Made by a program: the position numbers and the translations under genes. From the NCBI RefSeq assembly GCF_004135205.1, contig NZ_CP035490.1, forward strand, positions 6,727,001 through 6,791,000: a stretch of DNA of 64,000 nucleotides. Reading direction: 5' to 3'. The DNA is from Hahella sp. KA22. Lineage in GTDB: Bacteria; Pseudomonadota; Gammaproteobacteria; Pseudomonadales; Oleiphilaceae. This document shows, piece after piece, positions 7,889 through 14,775 of this stretch. Within the stretch, counting starts at the first letter, position 1; each line of letters starts with the position of its first letter. The notes under the pieces are model-generated. The model ran no database searches. It saw nothing but the letters and a program-made list of their open reading frames with translations, and was not told the DNA's origin.

Positions 7889-8018
7889 GGGCTAACGTAT
7901 GAGCGCCTAGCAGAGCCGATTTATCGGCCTTGTGTGGATTTGCTTCCAGGTAAATGCTTGTGCGGCTGACAGCGTCCCGGTCAAGTTCTGCTGTCAGTGC
8001 TCCTTTAAAGTCGTTCAT
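7881..8018 (-). CDS. 45-residue ORF translationally coupled to upstream gene
   Basis: The ATG at 8018 overlaps the TGA of the preceding leftward gene as ATGA, the usual coupling arrangement. The peptide begins MNDFKGALTAELDRD and is a mixed-charge helical sequence with no recognised family. The AAAGGAG ahead of its codon 7 is inside the gene and is not its ribosome site. Coupling and continuous spacing in the operon support it; its small size keeps confidence moderate. Confidence 0.5.
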   Translation of the reverse strand: MNDFKGALTAELDRDAVSRTSIYLEANPHKADKSALLGAHTLARV

Positions 8019-8569
8019 ATCAGCAACCCCTCTATAACCGACTCGTAATAGCTATCCAGTACGCCCCCGGCCAGATCACTTTGACTACATACGCCATGGC
8101 TGGCGACAAGTAATGTTCCCCACACAGGCTTTAACAGGCTGGCCATGGTCGCCAGTAAAATCTGGTCGCGGCGCTTGGCGTTAATCAAAGCTGCATTCAA
8201 CGCCGCCGGGGATCTCAAACCGATTTGATCCAGACGCCTAACGCCCTTGTGGCCTTCTTTCACGGCTTGGATAGCGAAAGCATGCTCTCCCAGCATTTCG
8301 ACGGCTTGGCTCCAGTAGAAGAAAAAAGCCGGGGTCGCCTGGGGGAGTTCGAACGGCGCTCTGTAGTGACGCTTGCCCAGCGTTTCGAGCACGGCGAGCC
8401 GGCCTTTTGTTTTCGCTTCATGCACCCAACAGCGCAGCGCCTGCCGCGAATTAAGGGTTTTCGACATGCCCGGCGCAATCGCCAGGCCGTTGCAGATCCC
8501 CGCCGCCCAGGTTTCCATTGGGCATAAGGGGGCCTCTAAAGTGGGCGCAATCGCCCCTTTATTCATCAT
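8015..8569 (-). CDS. Unrecognised phage early protein
   Basis: A 184-residue protein. The start at 8569 (MMNKGAIAP) is chosen because AAAGGAG lies 9 bp upstream; the longer frame extends into the inverted-repeat region and is not needed. The protein is soluble, Ala- and Leu-rich, with a basic centre (LGKRHYRAPFELP) and aromatic FFFYWSQ. No conserved catalytic motif stands out. It is the first gene of the small leftward operon that continues through the 45-residue ORF and the 7676 gene, and it lies just across the repeat region from the primase gene. Confidence 0.65.
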   Translation of the reverse strand: MMNKGAIAPTLEAPLCPMETWAAGICNGLAIAPGMSKTLNSRQALRCWVHEAKTKGRLAVLETLGKRHYRAPFELPQATPAFFFYWSQAVEMLGEHAFAIQAVKEGHKGVRRLDQIGLRSPAALNAALINAKRRDQILLATMASLLKPVWGTLLVASHGVCSQSDLAGGVLDSYYESVIEGLLI

Positions 8570-8635
8570 GGTGTTATCTCCTTTACATTGATTCCGGGTC
8601 AGCCCCGGGCCTGAATCTCCCCCCGATAATTGGGT

Positions 8636-8967
8636 GGGGGGTGTCGGGATTTGGTAATTTAGGTAAGACGATCCCGAAAAAAGCACTTATCTTTATGTTT
8701 TTAAATGGTTTTTTAGTCGCTCCAAAAAAGTAAGAAAAAGGTAATATCAAGGTAAGACAAAAAGTAAGACCCTTGATTTATAACGTTTTTTCCATTTTTA
8801 AAAAGGTAATGGGGAAGTAATTTTTTAGAGTTTCAAAAGGTAAGAAACTTACCTCAAAATTACCTAAATATTACCTTTTTAGTAAGTTTGTAAGACATTG
8901 ATTTAAAATAGAAAAAACTCGATTTTTAAACCCGTCTTACCAAAATTACCAAATCCCGACACCCCCC
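8636..8967. repeat. 35-bp inverted repeat enclosing a GGTAAG/T array; candidate phage origin
   Basis: The arms 8636-8670 and 8933-8967 are complementary at 34 of 35 positions. Inside and within the arms GGTAA(G/T) occurs six times on the plus strand (8653, 8662, 8740, 8751, 8805, 8839) and five times on the minus strand (8848, 8859, 8870, 8936, 8945). Close pairs are 9 or 11 bp apart, so the sites are roughly in phase with the helix. Further AGTAAG near-copies lie between. The interior is AT-rich. The region sits between the 8015 gene and the 3' end of the primase-helicase gene. P4-type phages carry iteron regions (ori, crr) recognised by the primase protein, so a replication origin is the leading idea; a repressor operator array is the alternative. 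Confidence 0.7.
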
Positions 8968-9026
8968 TGAAAAAACGGGCTTCCTCTGCCTAACGCGCAC
9001 ATAGGCGCACGTATTTACACGTTTAC

Positions 9027-11681
9027 TTAGCGCTTAAATATCCAGCAATGAATCGTTTTATTGAGACTCCTGGAATAAACCTTCCCGGTTTCAATGAACT
9101 TGTAGCGCTGGCTGTTGGGCAGCAGTTTCTTTAAGGCCTTGAGGTCCAGTGACTTCTGGCCGTGAGTGCGACACACCTCGTCAAAATGGTTCAGGTTAAC
9201 GGCGATGTTTCCTGTCCCTACGGCGTGGTTTAGAACTTCCACCAGGGCGCTGGATGCAAACGCGTTAGGGTCCGGCTGCGCGTTCAGATACTCAAAAGAC
9301 TCCCAGAACTCCGCCACCGCCGGATGGTCGTCCGCCAAGCGCTCTTGGCGGCTGAGAGCACGTCCATACAGATAATCGCTTAAGCCACTGAAAGCGCTTT
9401 CATTAAGGGTTGGGAAGATATGCCGCAACGCTTTTGCAGCCGCCATTACCTGGGCATGGTTTTTCACCAAACGCAGCAGGCTGGTTTTAATTTCCCCGCG
9501 GCTGGTGAAGGCTTCCTCATAGCGATTAAACTCGTTGAAGAACGTGTTTAAGATCTGCGTTTCATTCTCCAGCGCCTTACGCAGAAAACCCGCCATCTGG
9601 TCGACGCTTTGTCGTTCAAACCACTGCGCCAGTTTTCGCGTGCCTGGCGAGTGGTGTTCGGTCGTACAGTGACAATGGACAATCCGTTGTAGCAGGGCTT
9701 CCGATCCGTCCACCTCGGCATTTTGCGCAAACACCAGGGAACCCAAAAAGAGCGGTTCTTCCGTGTCGTTGCCGCGCTTGGCGACGCCCAACGTCCCGAC
9801 CGCGCGCCCGTTAAAGAAGGGTTTAAACTCGTCGAAATCAAACTGCTTCTTTTTCACGTCCGGCTCGTCGCCCCGGTCGGATTCGATCAACACCAGCGGC
9901 ATATTAGAGCTTTGCGTGAATGCGCGCCGGCGTCCGGCGGCCGTCGCCTTCATGGCGTCGAATCCTTCGTAGTCGTCGCGCCCCATGAGCTTCCACAGAA
10001 ACTCAATCAGCGTGGATTTACCGGCGCCAGGATCGCCCGTCAGTTCAAGAAAGGGGAAGCTCTTGTGCTTCGCCCGGATCTGCTGAACGAACAACGAGCC
10101 CAGCCAGAAGGCCAGCGCCGTTAAACCTTGCCAGGAAAAGGTCGTTATAAAGTTATCGATCCACTCCGGGTTAAACTCCCCAGGCTGAATCCGAAAGCCT
10201 TTAAAGCTGGTTTTGATGCCGCCCCGGTCCAGTTCAAAATACCCCTCCGCATTTAGTTCCAGTTCTTTGCCTTTGCAGAAAGCAAAGGTCTGGTAGACGT
10301 ATGCCTGGCTGTCGGCGTGGTAACCCACATAAGGAATGGATTGAATCTCTTTGACCTTACGGTTTAACCACAGCTCATGCAGCATGGCCATGTCTTTAGA
10401 GCTACCGGAAAACGCGCCATAACCCTTGGTGATCATCGCCTTATGAAAGCTCGATGGCGTGTCGATGTTGCTCCCGTCAAATGGGATTAACGCATCCGCG
10501 TTATTGCTGCTGTACTGCACCCGAAACACATAAAACTTTTCGTCCAGGATGTCGTCCCGCTCCGCATAAAGCAGTTCCGGCACAAAGTTACTGATCGGGA
10601 ACGCCGTACAGTGCTGGCTAAAGGAGTCATAGCCTTTACCTAGCGTCAATGCTGCGCCTTCCAGTGCTTCGGACAGCTTATGTAAGTCCACTGAAACCGA
10701 ATACAGCCGGTTATCAAAGTCGATAACGAAGTGAGAATGGCTCTTCCACAAATAGTACGCGTACGCCTTCCACATCACGCTTTGCGCCGTGAACATTTTC
10801 CCCCGGTATTGCGCTTCCTGCAGGAACGTATCGTTGATCCTATCCAGGCGGTAAAGGTCGTCCCAGTCCTTGCTGGTCCCGGTTAGAGATATCTCGACTT
10901 TTTCACCCGCCATCTGGAGCTTGGTGTAATGAGACTTCATGCTCTTGCGGCCCGCTGCGTCGTCATCCAGCGCCAGCACCCAAGTGATTTTTTTCCCTAA
11001 GTAGGGTTTTATCGCCTCGCTTGGGTAATAGCCGGCGGCCAGGATCGCCACCGCCTTACGCTCAGAGAAGTGCAGCGCCAGGGCGTGAAAGATCCCCTCC
11101 ACGATATAAACGCGATCACCTTGTTTAAGCTCCTGGGTCGGCGGCATCCACCATTTGCCCTTGACCGGGTCAACTAACACCCATCGCCCATTGACGTTAT
11201 GGCGTTTGCCGCTGAAGTTGATGCGTTGTCCGTCGTCTTTCTGTTTGTCGATCAGCCGTTCCCAATAAAGGGTCCGGTCGCTGTTCAGATAGAAGCGGAC
11301 GGTGTTGCACCACTCCTGAGACTTGGGCAGCTTATAGCTGCCTTGCTCATACCAGCCCACCATTTCACTAAGGGGGAAACGGCGATTGTGCGCCAGGTAG
11401 GCGTCCGCCGTGGCGTTCGGGTTTTCCTCCGTAGTGGGGAAGCGTTCGGAGTAGTTATTGAAAAGTTCCGGGTATATCTCCCGGGTTGTCTCGCTGTAAC
11501 CGCAATGCTTCAAGCGGTTACAGCTGACGCGCCAGGGCTCTTTCATACTGACGAAAAGCTCTTTCTTTCCGCAGTTCGGGCATTTGCCCTGCTGTAGGTA
11601 TTCCCCTACGCGCTTGAAAGCGAACTGGCCATCGCTGGCCAGCGCCTCCGCTATTTCTTTTCTGTTATCGAAATGTAGCAT
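9027..11681 (-). CDS. Phage primase-helicase (zinc-Toprim-AAA+, P4 alpha-like layout)
   Basis: About 884 residues from the ATG at 11681, which lies 12 bp after the cox stop (a longer frame to 11723 overlaps cox). A zinc site (CPNC at about 34-37, then two Cys in CNRLKHCGY near 54-60) is followed by a Toprim-type domain (VYIVEG near 190, VLALDDDAAGRKS near 235). A helicase domain follows with Walker A GDPGAGKST (about 548-556) and downstream FNGRAVGTLG and LVFAQNAEVDGSEAL elements. The combination primes and unwinds phage DNA for replication. It replaces the rolling-circle protein A of classical P2, so this phage probably replicates by a theta-type, P4-like mode. Confidence 0.9.
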   Translation of the reverse strand: MLHFDNRKEIAEALASDGQFAFKRVGEYLQQGKCPNCGKKELFVSMKEPWRVSCNRLKHCGYSETTREIYPELFNNYSERFPTTEENPNATADAYLAHNRRFPLSEMVGWYEQGSYKLPKSQEWCNTVRFYLNSDRTLYWERLIDKQKDDGQRINFSGKRHNVNGRWVLVDPVKGKWWMPPTQELKQGDRVYIVEGIFHALALHFSERKAVAILAAGYYPSEAIKPYLGKKITWVLALDDDAAGRKSMKSHYTKLQMAGEKVEISLTGTSKDWDDLYRLDRINDTFLQEAQYRGKMFTAQSVMWKAYAYYLWKSHSHFVIDFDNRLYSVSVDLHKLSEALEGAALTLGKGYDSFSQHCTAFPISNFVPELLYAERDDILDEKFYVFRVQYSSNNADALIPFDGSNIDTPSSFHKAMITKGYGAFSGSSKDMAMLHELWLNRKVKEIQSIPYVGYHADSQAYVYQTFAFCKGKELELNAEGYFELDRGGIKTSFKGFRIQPGEFNPEWIDNFITTFSWQGLTALAFWLGSLFVQQIRAKHKSFPFLELTGDPGAGKSTLIEFLWKLMGRDDYEGFDAMKATAAGRRRAFTQSSNMPLVLIESDRGDEPDVKKKQFDFDEFKPFFNGRAVGTLGVAKRGNDTEEPLFLGSLVFAQNAEVDGSEALLQRIVHCHCTTEHHSPGTRKLAQWFERQSVDQMAGFLRKALENETQILNTFFNEFNRYEEAFTSRGEIKTSLLRLVKNHAQVMAAAKALRHIFPTLNESAFSGLSDYLYGRALSRQERLADDHPAVAEFWESFEYLNAQPDPNAFASSALVEVLNHAVGTGNIAVNLNHFDEVCRTHGQKSLDLKALKKLLPNSQRYKFIETGKVYSRSLNKTIHCWIFKR

Positions 11682-11692
11682 TACTTCGACTC

Positions 11693-11890
11693 TTACCTGC
11701 GCTTTCCATCTTCTTCCATGCACTCCAGCATAAGGAGCGCGACGTTAACCAATACCAAGCGGCCAATATATTTAACGGGTATATAACCACGTTCAATTTG
11801 GCCTCTTACTTGGTCCTCCCGAAGCCCTGAGCATTCCGCGAAGGCTTTTTTAGTCATTACAGGCGAGGTGATAGTTAGATTTTTTTCCAT
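11693..11890 (-). CDS. Cox-like DNA-binding protein (excisionase/early repressor)
   Basis: A 65-residue protein from the ATG at 11890, preceded by AGGAT at 8 bp; longer frames to 11974 run into the promoter. It carries a helix-turn-helix (MTKKAFAECSGLREDQVRGQIERG) followed by IPVKYIGRLVLVNVALL, the wing/beta pattern of P2 Cox and AlpA-type excisionases. In P2-like phages Cox directs excision and shuts off the repressor promoter. It is first in the leftward early operon, divergent from the repressor gene, exactly as in P2-like genomes. Confidence 0.85.
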   Translation of the reverse strand: MEKNLTITSPVMTKKAFAECSGLREDQVRGQIERGYIPVKYIGRLVLVNVALLMLECMEEDGKRR

Positions 11891-11943
11891 GAAATTACAT
11901 CCTATGTGTTTGTATAAGCCACTATGTGACCATTCAGGGTCAT

Positions 11944-11971
11944 TATTTACCCCTAAACGAATGCATGTCAA
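11944..11971 (-). promoter_or_regulatory. Candidate early promoter for cox-primase operon
   Basis: Read on the minus strand, TTGACA (11971-11966) is followed after 16 bp by TAAATA (11949-11944), ending about 55 bp before the cox ATG. The -35 is consensus and the -10 weak. It faces the repressor promoter across the operator-like dyad at 11992. Confidence 0.5.
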
Positions 11972-11991
11972 CAATTTTTTGACCTGTTATA

Positions 11992-12004
11992 GGTAATTGT
12001 TACC
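11992..12004. promoter_or_regulatory. Operator-like dyad between cox and repressor
   Basis: GGTAATTGTTACC is an inverted repeat of GGTAA around a 3-bp centre, placed in the divergent control region. Its half-site is the GGTAA word found in the 8636-8967 array, suggesting the same protein could bind both. It overlaps a plausible -35 (TTGTTA) for the rightward repressor promoter, whose -10 would be near 12020. Confidence 0.5.
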
Positions 12005-12149
12005 CATTAAATATTTTTATATGACTTAGATTCAGACCTGCATGAGCGCCAGTTAATTTTCATTTACCTTTTCTGTTGCTTTTTTTACCCCTGAAAGTGT
12101 AAAAATGTGCCGGTGTGTGCGTACAAAATTGTCGTTAAAGGAAATTAGG

Positions 12150-12470
12150 ATGAGACTTAAAGCAGGTGAGAGGCTTAAAGGGCTTCGTGAGTTGGCTGGC
12201 TTCACTCGACAAGAGTTTTCAAATATCACAAACATTGAACTTACGCGGCTAACGAACTTGGAAAAACTAAAGGCTCGCGTAGCAGAAGATGAATACGAGA
12301 AGCTCGGGCTTCTTTTCCCCGACATTATTCAATGGCTAGCGTTTGAGGGTGACATATCGCTAGAAGCCCTAAGAGTAAGTGAGAATAAGCTTTGCCGACT
12401 TCTCGCGGCCCGGTTTGAAGCGGGTCAGATTCCTGAAGGGTACTACTTCGAAGAAGTAATAAAACAGTGA
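12150..12470 (+). CDS. Phage C-type repressor
   Basis: A 106-residue protein from the ATG at 12150, preceded by AAAGGAAA; a longer frame to 12105 is unlikely. An N-terminal helix-turn-helix (MRLKAGERLKGLRELAGFTRQEFSNITNI) is followed by LTRLTNLEKLKARVAEDEYEKLGLLFP, the dimerisation pattern of small P2 C-like immunity repressors. It is divergent from cox and 39 bp upstream of the integrase gene, the standard P2 lysogeny operon layout. It would hold the early promoter silent in the lysogen. Confidence 0.8.
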   Translation: MRLKAGERLKGLRELAGFTRQEFSNITNIELTRLTNLEKLKARVAEDEYEKLGLLFPDIIQWLAFEGDISLEALRVSENKLCRLLAARFEAGQIPEGYYFEEVIKQ

Positions 12471-12509
12471 AAGACTATAAATCGATCAGCTTTATAAAGG
12501 AATAGCACA

Positions 12510-13562
12510 ATGGCAATTAAGAAGATTGCTTCAGGATGGCAAGTTGATATCCAACCAGAAGGTCGAGGCGGTAGAAGAATTAGAAAAACCTTTCCCACAA
12601 AGCGACAAGCCGAGCAATTCGATACAGAGCAAAAAGCAAAGGCAAATGCTGGCGAGTGGACTCCGCCTCTGAAGGATAAAAGGCGATTGGCCGATCTCAT
12701 AAATACCTGGTACGAGCTTCACGGATACACATTGAAGGATTGCGATAATCGTTTGCGTGTACTGAACGGCCTGTGTTCTAGATTGGGCAATCCTATTGCC
12801 AAAAACTTTACTTCCGAAGATTGGTTAAAATACCGGAAGGAACGCCTCACGCAAAAGCTAGAGAGACGGGAAAAGTTAGTTGAGCCAAATACAATTAACC
12901 ATGAACAAGCTTATCTATCAGCAGTGTTTGGACGCCTAATAAAACTCAAAAATTGGCCTTTTGATAACCCACTTAAAGGCGTATCAAAGCTCATCATTGA
13001 TGAACCAGATTTAGTTTATCTAGAAAAAGACCAGATCAAATCCCTACTGGCTGCGTTGAGCGAATCTAAAAATACTGATGTCTTAGTAATCAGCAAAATA
13101 TGTCTTTCTACAGGAGCACGCTGGGGAGAGGCAGAATCCCTAAGAGGAGAGCAAGTAAAGCAAGGCAAAATCCACTTTACAAAAACCAAGAATAGTAAGG
13201 TGCGAGCCGTTCCAATATCTGCTGAATTGGAAAGAGAGGTTTTGACAGGTCGCCCACGATTTGGCCGACTTTTTACAGGCTCATCACACCAAGCGTTCCA
13301 GCGTGCAATAGAGCGGGCTAGGATACAGCTCCCAGATGGACAAATGACGCATGTGCTGCGGCATACATTTGCAAGTCATTACATGATAAATGACGGAAAT
13401 ATTCTGAAGCTCAAAGACATCCTTGGGCATCAGACGTTAACGATGACACTGCGGTACGCAAAGCTTGCGCCGAGGCACTTGGCTGATGCTGTACATAAAA
13501 ACCCACTAGCAACGCTATACTGTCAACAAAGTGTCAACCGAGACGTGGAAAATCACGTTTGA
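12510..13562 (+). CDS. int: Tyrosine integrase (P2 Int family)
   Basis: A 350-residue site-specific recombinase. The N-terminal arm-binding domain has the SGWQVDIQPEGRGGRRIRKTF pattern of P2-like integrases. The catalytic domain carries Arg in STGARWGE (about 206), Lys in TKTKNSKVRAVP (about 229), HVLRH (about 281-285), His in LGHQT and the nucleophile Tyr in LRYAK (about 316). Preceded by AAAGGAA. It lies directly downstream of the repressor and next to the prophage end, as expected for attP placement downstream of int. Its start, length and active-site residues all look intact. Confidence 0.95.
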   Translation: MAIKKIASGWQVDIQPEGRGGRRIRKTFPTKRQAEQFDTEQKAKANAGEWTPPLKDKRRLADLINTWYELHGYTLKDCDNRLRVLNGLCSRLGNPIAKNFTSEDWLKYRKERLTQKLERREKLVEPNTINHEQAYLSAVFGRLIKLKNWPFDNPLKGVSKLIIDEPDLVYLEKDQIKSLLAALSESKNTDVLVISKICLSTGARWGEAESLRGEQVKQGKIHFTKTKNSKVRAVPISAELEREVLTGRPRFGRLFTGSSHQAFQRAIERARIQLPDGQMTHVLRHTFASHYMINDGNILKLKDILGHQTLTMTLRYAKLAPRHLADAVHKNPLATLYCQQSVNRDVENHV

Positions 13563-13631
13563 ATGTGGAATCCTCACATACAAATCAATAGCTTATGGAA
13601 AAACGAGTAACAACAAGGACCATCAAGACGG

Positions 13632-13641
13632 TCTCATAATC
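13632..13641. other. Possible attachment-core copy at prophage end
   Basis: TCTCATAATC here shares CTCATAATC with the anticodon loop of the tRNA at 13702-13710 and with the tRNA fragment at 34430-34438. It lies 70 bp past the P2-like int stop, where an attachment site is expected. The flanking bases do not look like a tRNA half, so whether it is a real core is uncertain. Confidence 0.3.
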
Positions 13642-13669
13642 AATAGGCCAGGGTGAAAAAAGTTTAAAT

Positions 13670-13746
13670 GGGCCTGTAGCTCAGTTGGTTAGAGCACCCG
13701 ACTCATAATCGGTAGGTCCTCGGTTCAAGTCCGAGCAGGCCCACCA
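13670..13746 (+). tRNA. tRNA with CAU anticodon (Ile2 or elongator Met)
   Basis: A complete 77-nt cloverleaf with encoded CCA. The acceptor stem GGGCCTG pairs fully with CAGGCCC, the T stem CTCGG/CCGAG is perfect and the anticodon CAT is at 13704-13706 in loop CTCATAA. The G-rich acceptor and the CGACTCATAATCGG anticodon arm favour the lysidine-modified tRNA-Ile2 over elongator tRNA-Met, but sequence alone cannot settle this. The outer anticodon-stem pair (27-43) is a C-U mismatch, as if 5' and 3' halves came from different copies. It is the left boundary of the second integrated element. Confidence 0.93.
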
Positions 13747-13866
13747 TTTAAACCTTTAAAATCAGTATGTTAGCGAAACATCCCGGTTTCTTCTGGGGTT
13801 CAAACAGACGTAACCCCGAGCCATTCCCACCGCACTACGCCCACCAAAGTACCGAACGCTAATTTT

Positions 13867-13891
13867 TCCGGGGTTACACTGGGGTTACATC
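13867..13891. repeat. 25-bp terminal direct repeat, left copy
   Basis: Identical over 25 bp, and in the same orientation, to 34289-34313. Each copy itself holds two GGGGTTACA words 11 bp apart. The copies lie 157 bp (left) and 117 bp (right) inside the tRNA-derived junctions. This is the expected layout for integrase arm-binding sites of an element that excises by tyrosine recombination. Confidence 0.75.
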
Positions 13892-14011
13892 CTCACATAC
13901 CAGCCCTACGCACACCCCTTGCAGAACGATAGTCTTTACAGCCTCTACCTACCCGACAGGGTTTGCTGACAAAGCATGCCAAACCCATCCATTGAATCAG
14001 AAATAATACGC

Positions 14012-14040
14012 TTGACGATATATAAGCTGTGGAGTATATT
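14012..14040 (+). promoter_or_regulatory. Sigma-70 promoter of the higBA-like operon
   Basis: TTGACG (14012-14017) and TATATT (14035-14040) are separated by exactly 17 bp, ending 22 bp before the toxin ATG. This is the best-matching promoter in the element. Confidence 0.7.
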
Positions 14041-14062
14041 TTTAAGAAAGTAAGGACAGCAC

Positions 14063-14422
14063 ATGACGTGGGAAATATTAGTCACAGATGAATATGAGGG
14101 CTGGTTTCTAAATCTAACTGACGCTGAACAAATTGACGTTCAAGCAATGGTTGACGTTCTGGAAATCAAAGGCCCTAACCTTGGCCGCCCTCAGGCAGAT
14201 ACGATAAAAGGCACAAAGAAGGTTAAAAACCTTAAGGAGCTGGTCATTCAGCACGCAGGAAAACCATATAGAGTTTTCTATGCCTTTGACCCCAAACGAC
14301 GCGCTGTTCTTCTATGCGGTGGTCGAAAAGATGGATCGAAAGATAAACAGTTTTACAAACAGATGGTTCCGCTAGCTGAAGCAGAGTTTGCGGATCACTT
14401 AAAAAGCGAAGGCCTCAAGTAG
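14063..14422 (+). CDS. higB: HigB/RelE-family toxin
   Basis: A 119-residue RelE-superfamily protein of the phage-derived Gp49/HigB type, predicted to cleave mRNA on the ribosome. Recognisable elements are WEILVTDEYEGWFLNL at the start, GPNLGRPQADTIKG (about 40-53), NLKELVIQHAGKPYRVFYAFDPKRRAVLLCGG (about 59-90) and a basic C-terminal helix. The toxin precedes the antitoxin, the usual higBA order, with 16 bp between them. A TTGACG/TATATT promoter lies just upstream. It probably stabilises the integrated element. Confidence 0.9.
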   Translation: MTWEILVTDEYEGWFLNLTDAEQIDVQAMVDVLEIKGPNLGRPQADTIKGTKKVKNLKELVIQHAGKPYRVFYAFDPKRRAVLLCGGRKDGSKDKQFYKQMVPLAEAEFADHLKSEGLK

Positions 14423-14438
14423 GTCTGGGAGAAATGAA

Positions 14439-14750
14439 ATGGCAAAGCCTTTAAGCGAACTGCGCAAGCAAATGAGCCCTGAAGTACAAGCAGCCGCACG
14501 AGCAAAAGCAGTTGGCATAGTTGCAGAAATGTCACTGGCAGAAACTCGTAAGCTGCGTGGTCGCAGTCAAGCAGTGGTGGCTCGCGCCTTGGGTATAGCC
14601 CAACCTAATGTTTCTCAAATTGAAAAACGCCCTGACACAATGATCAGCACACTGGCGTCTTATGTTGAAGCCTTAGGTGGAAAACTCGAAATCCATGCAA
14701 AATTTCCAGATGGGCAAGACGTGGAGATCACACAATTCAAACAAGCTTGA
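14439..14750 (+). CDS. higA: HigA-family antitoxin (XRE helix-turn-helix)
   Basis: A 103-residue antitoxin with an XRE-type DNA-binding domain: ETRKLRGRSQAVVARALGIAQPNVSQIEKRPDTMISTLASYVEALGGKLEI, about residues 32-85. An N-terminal helix (MAKPLSELRKQMSPEVQAAARAKA) is typical of antitoxins paired with Gp49-type toxins. It would neutralise the product of the preceding gene and repress their shared promoter. The helicase gene begins 26 bp after its stop. Confidence 0.9.
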   Translation: MAKPLSELRKQMSPEVQAAARAKAVGIVAEMSLAETRKLRGRSQAVVARALGIAQPNVSQIEKRPDTMISTLASYVEALGGKLEIHAKFPDGQDVEITQFKQA

Positions 14751-14775
14751 TGACCAATTTCTACAGGGGGCTTCT

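Larger units (their letters stand above)
13747..14062. other. Left end of the integrated element, non-coding
   Basis: No gene is supported. It contains the left copy of the 25-bp terminal repeat (13867-13891), several related GGGGTTACA-like words that may be integrase arm sites, and the promoter for the toxin-antitoxin pair at 14012-14040. Confidence 0.6.

Noticed and set aside
8592-8645. GC-rich dyads next to the GGTAA array considered as a phage cos site
   Set aside because: The G6/C6 stem could be cos-like, but I see no match to known P2-type cos sequence and the packaging genes are 6 kb away; left as part of the repeat region.
9723-10124. 133-residue rightward frame inside the primase gene
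   Set aside because: Antisense to the conserved helicase domain including its Walker A region; shadow ORF.
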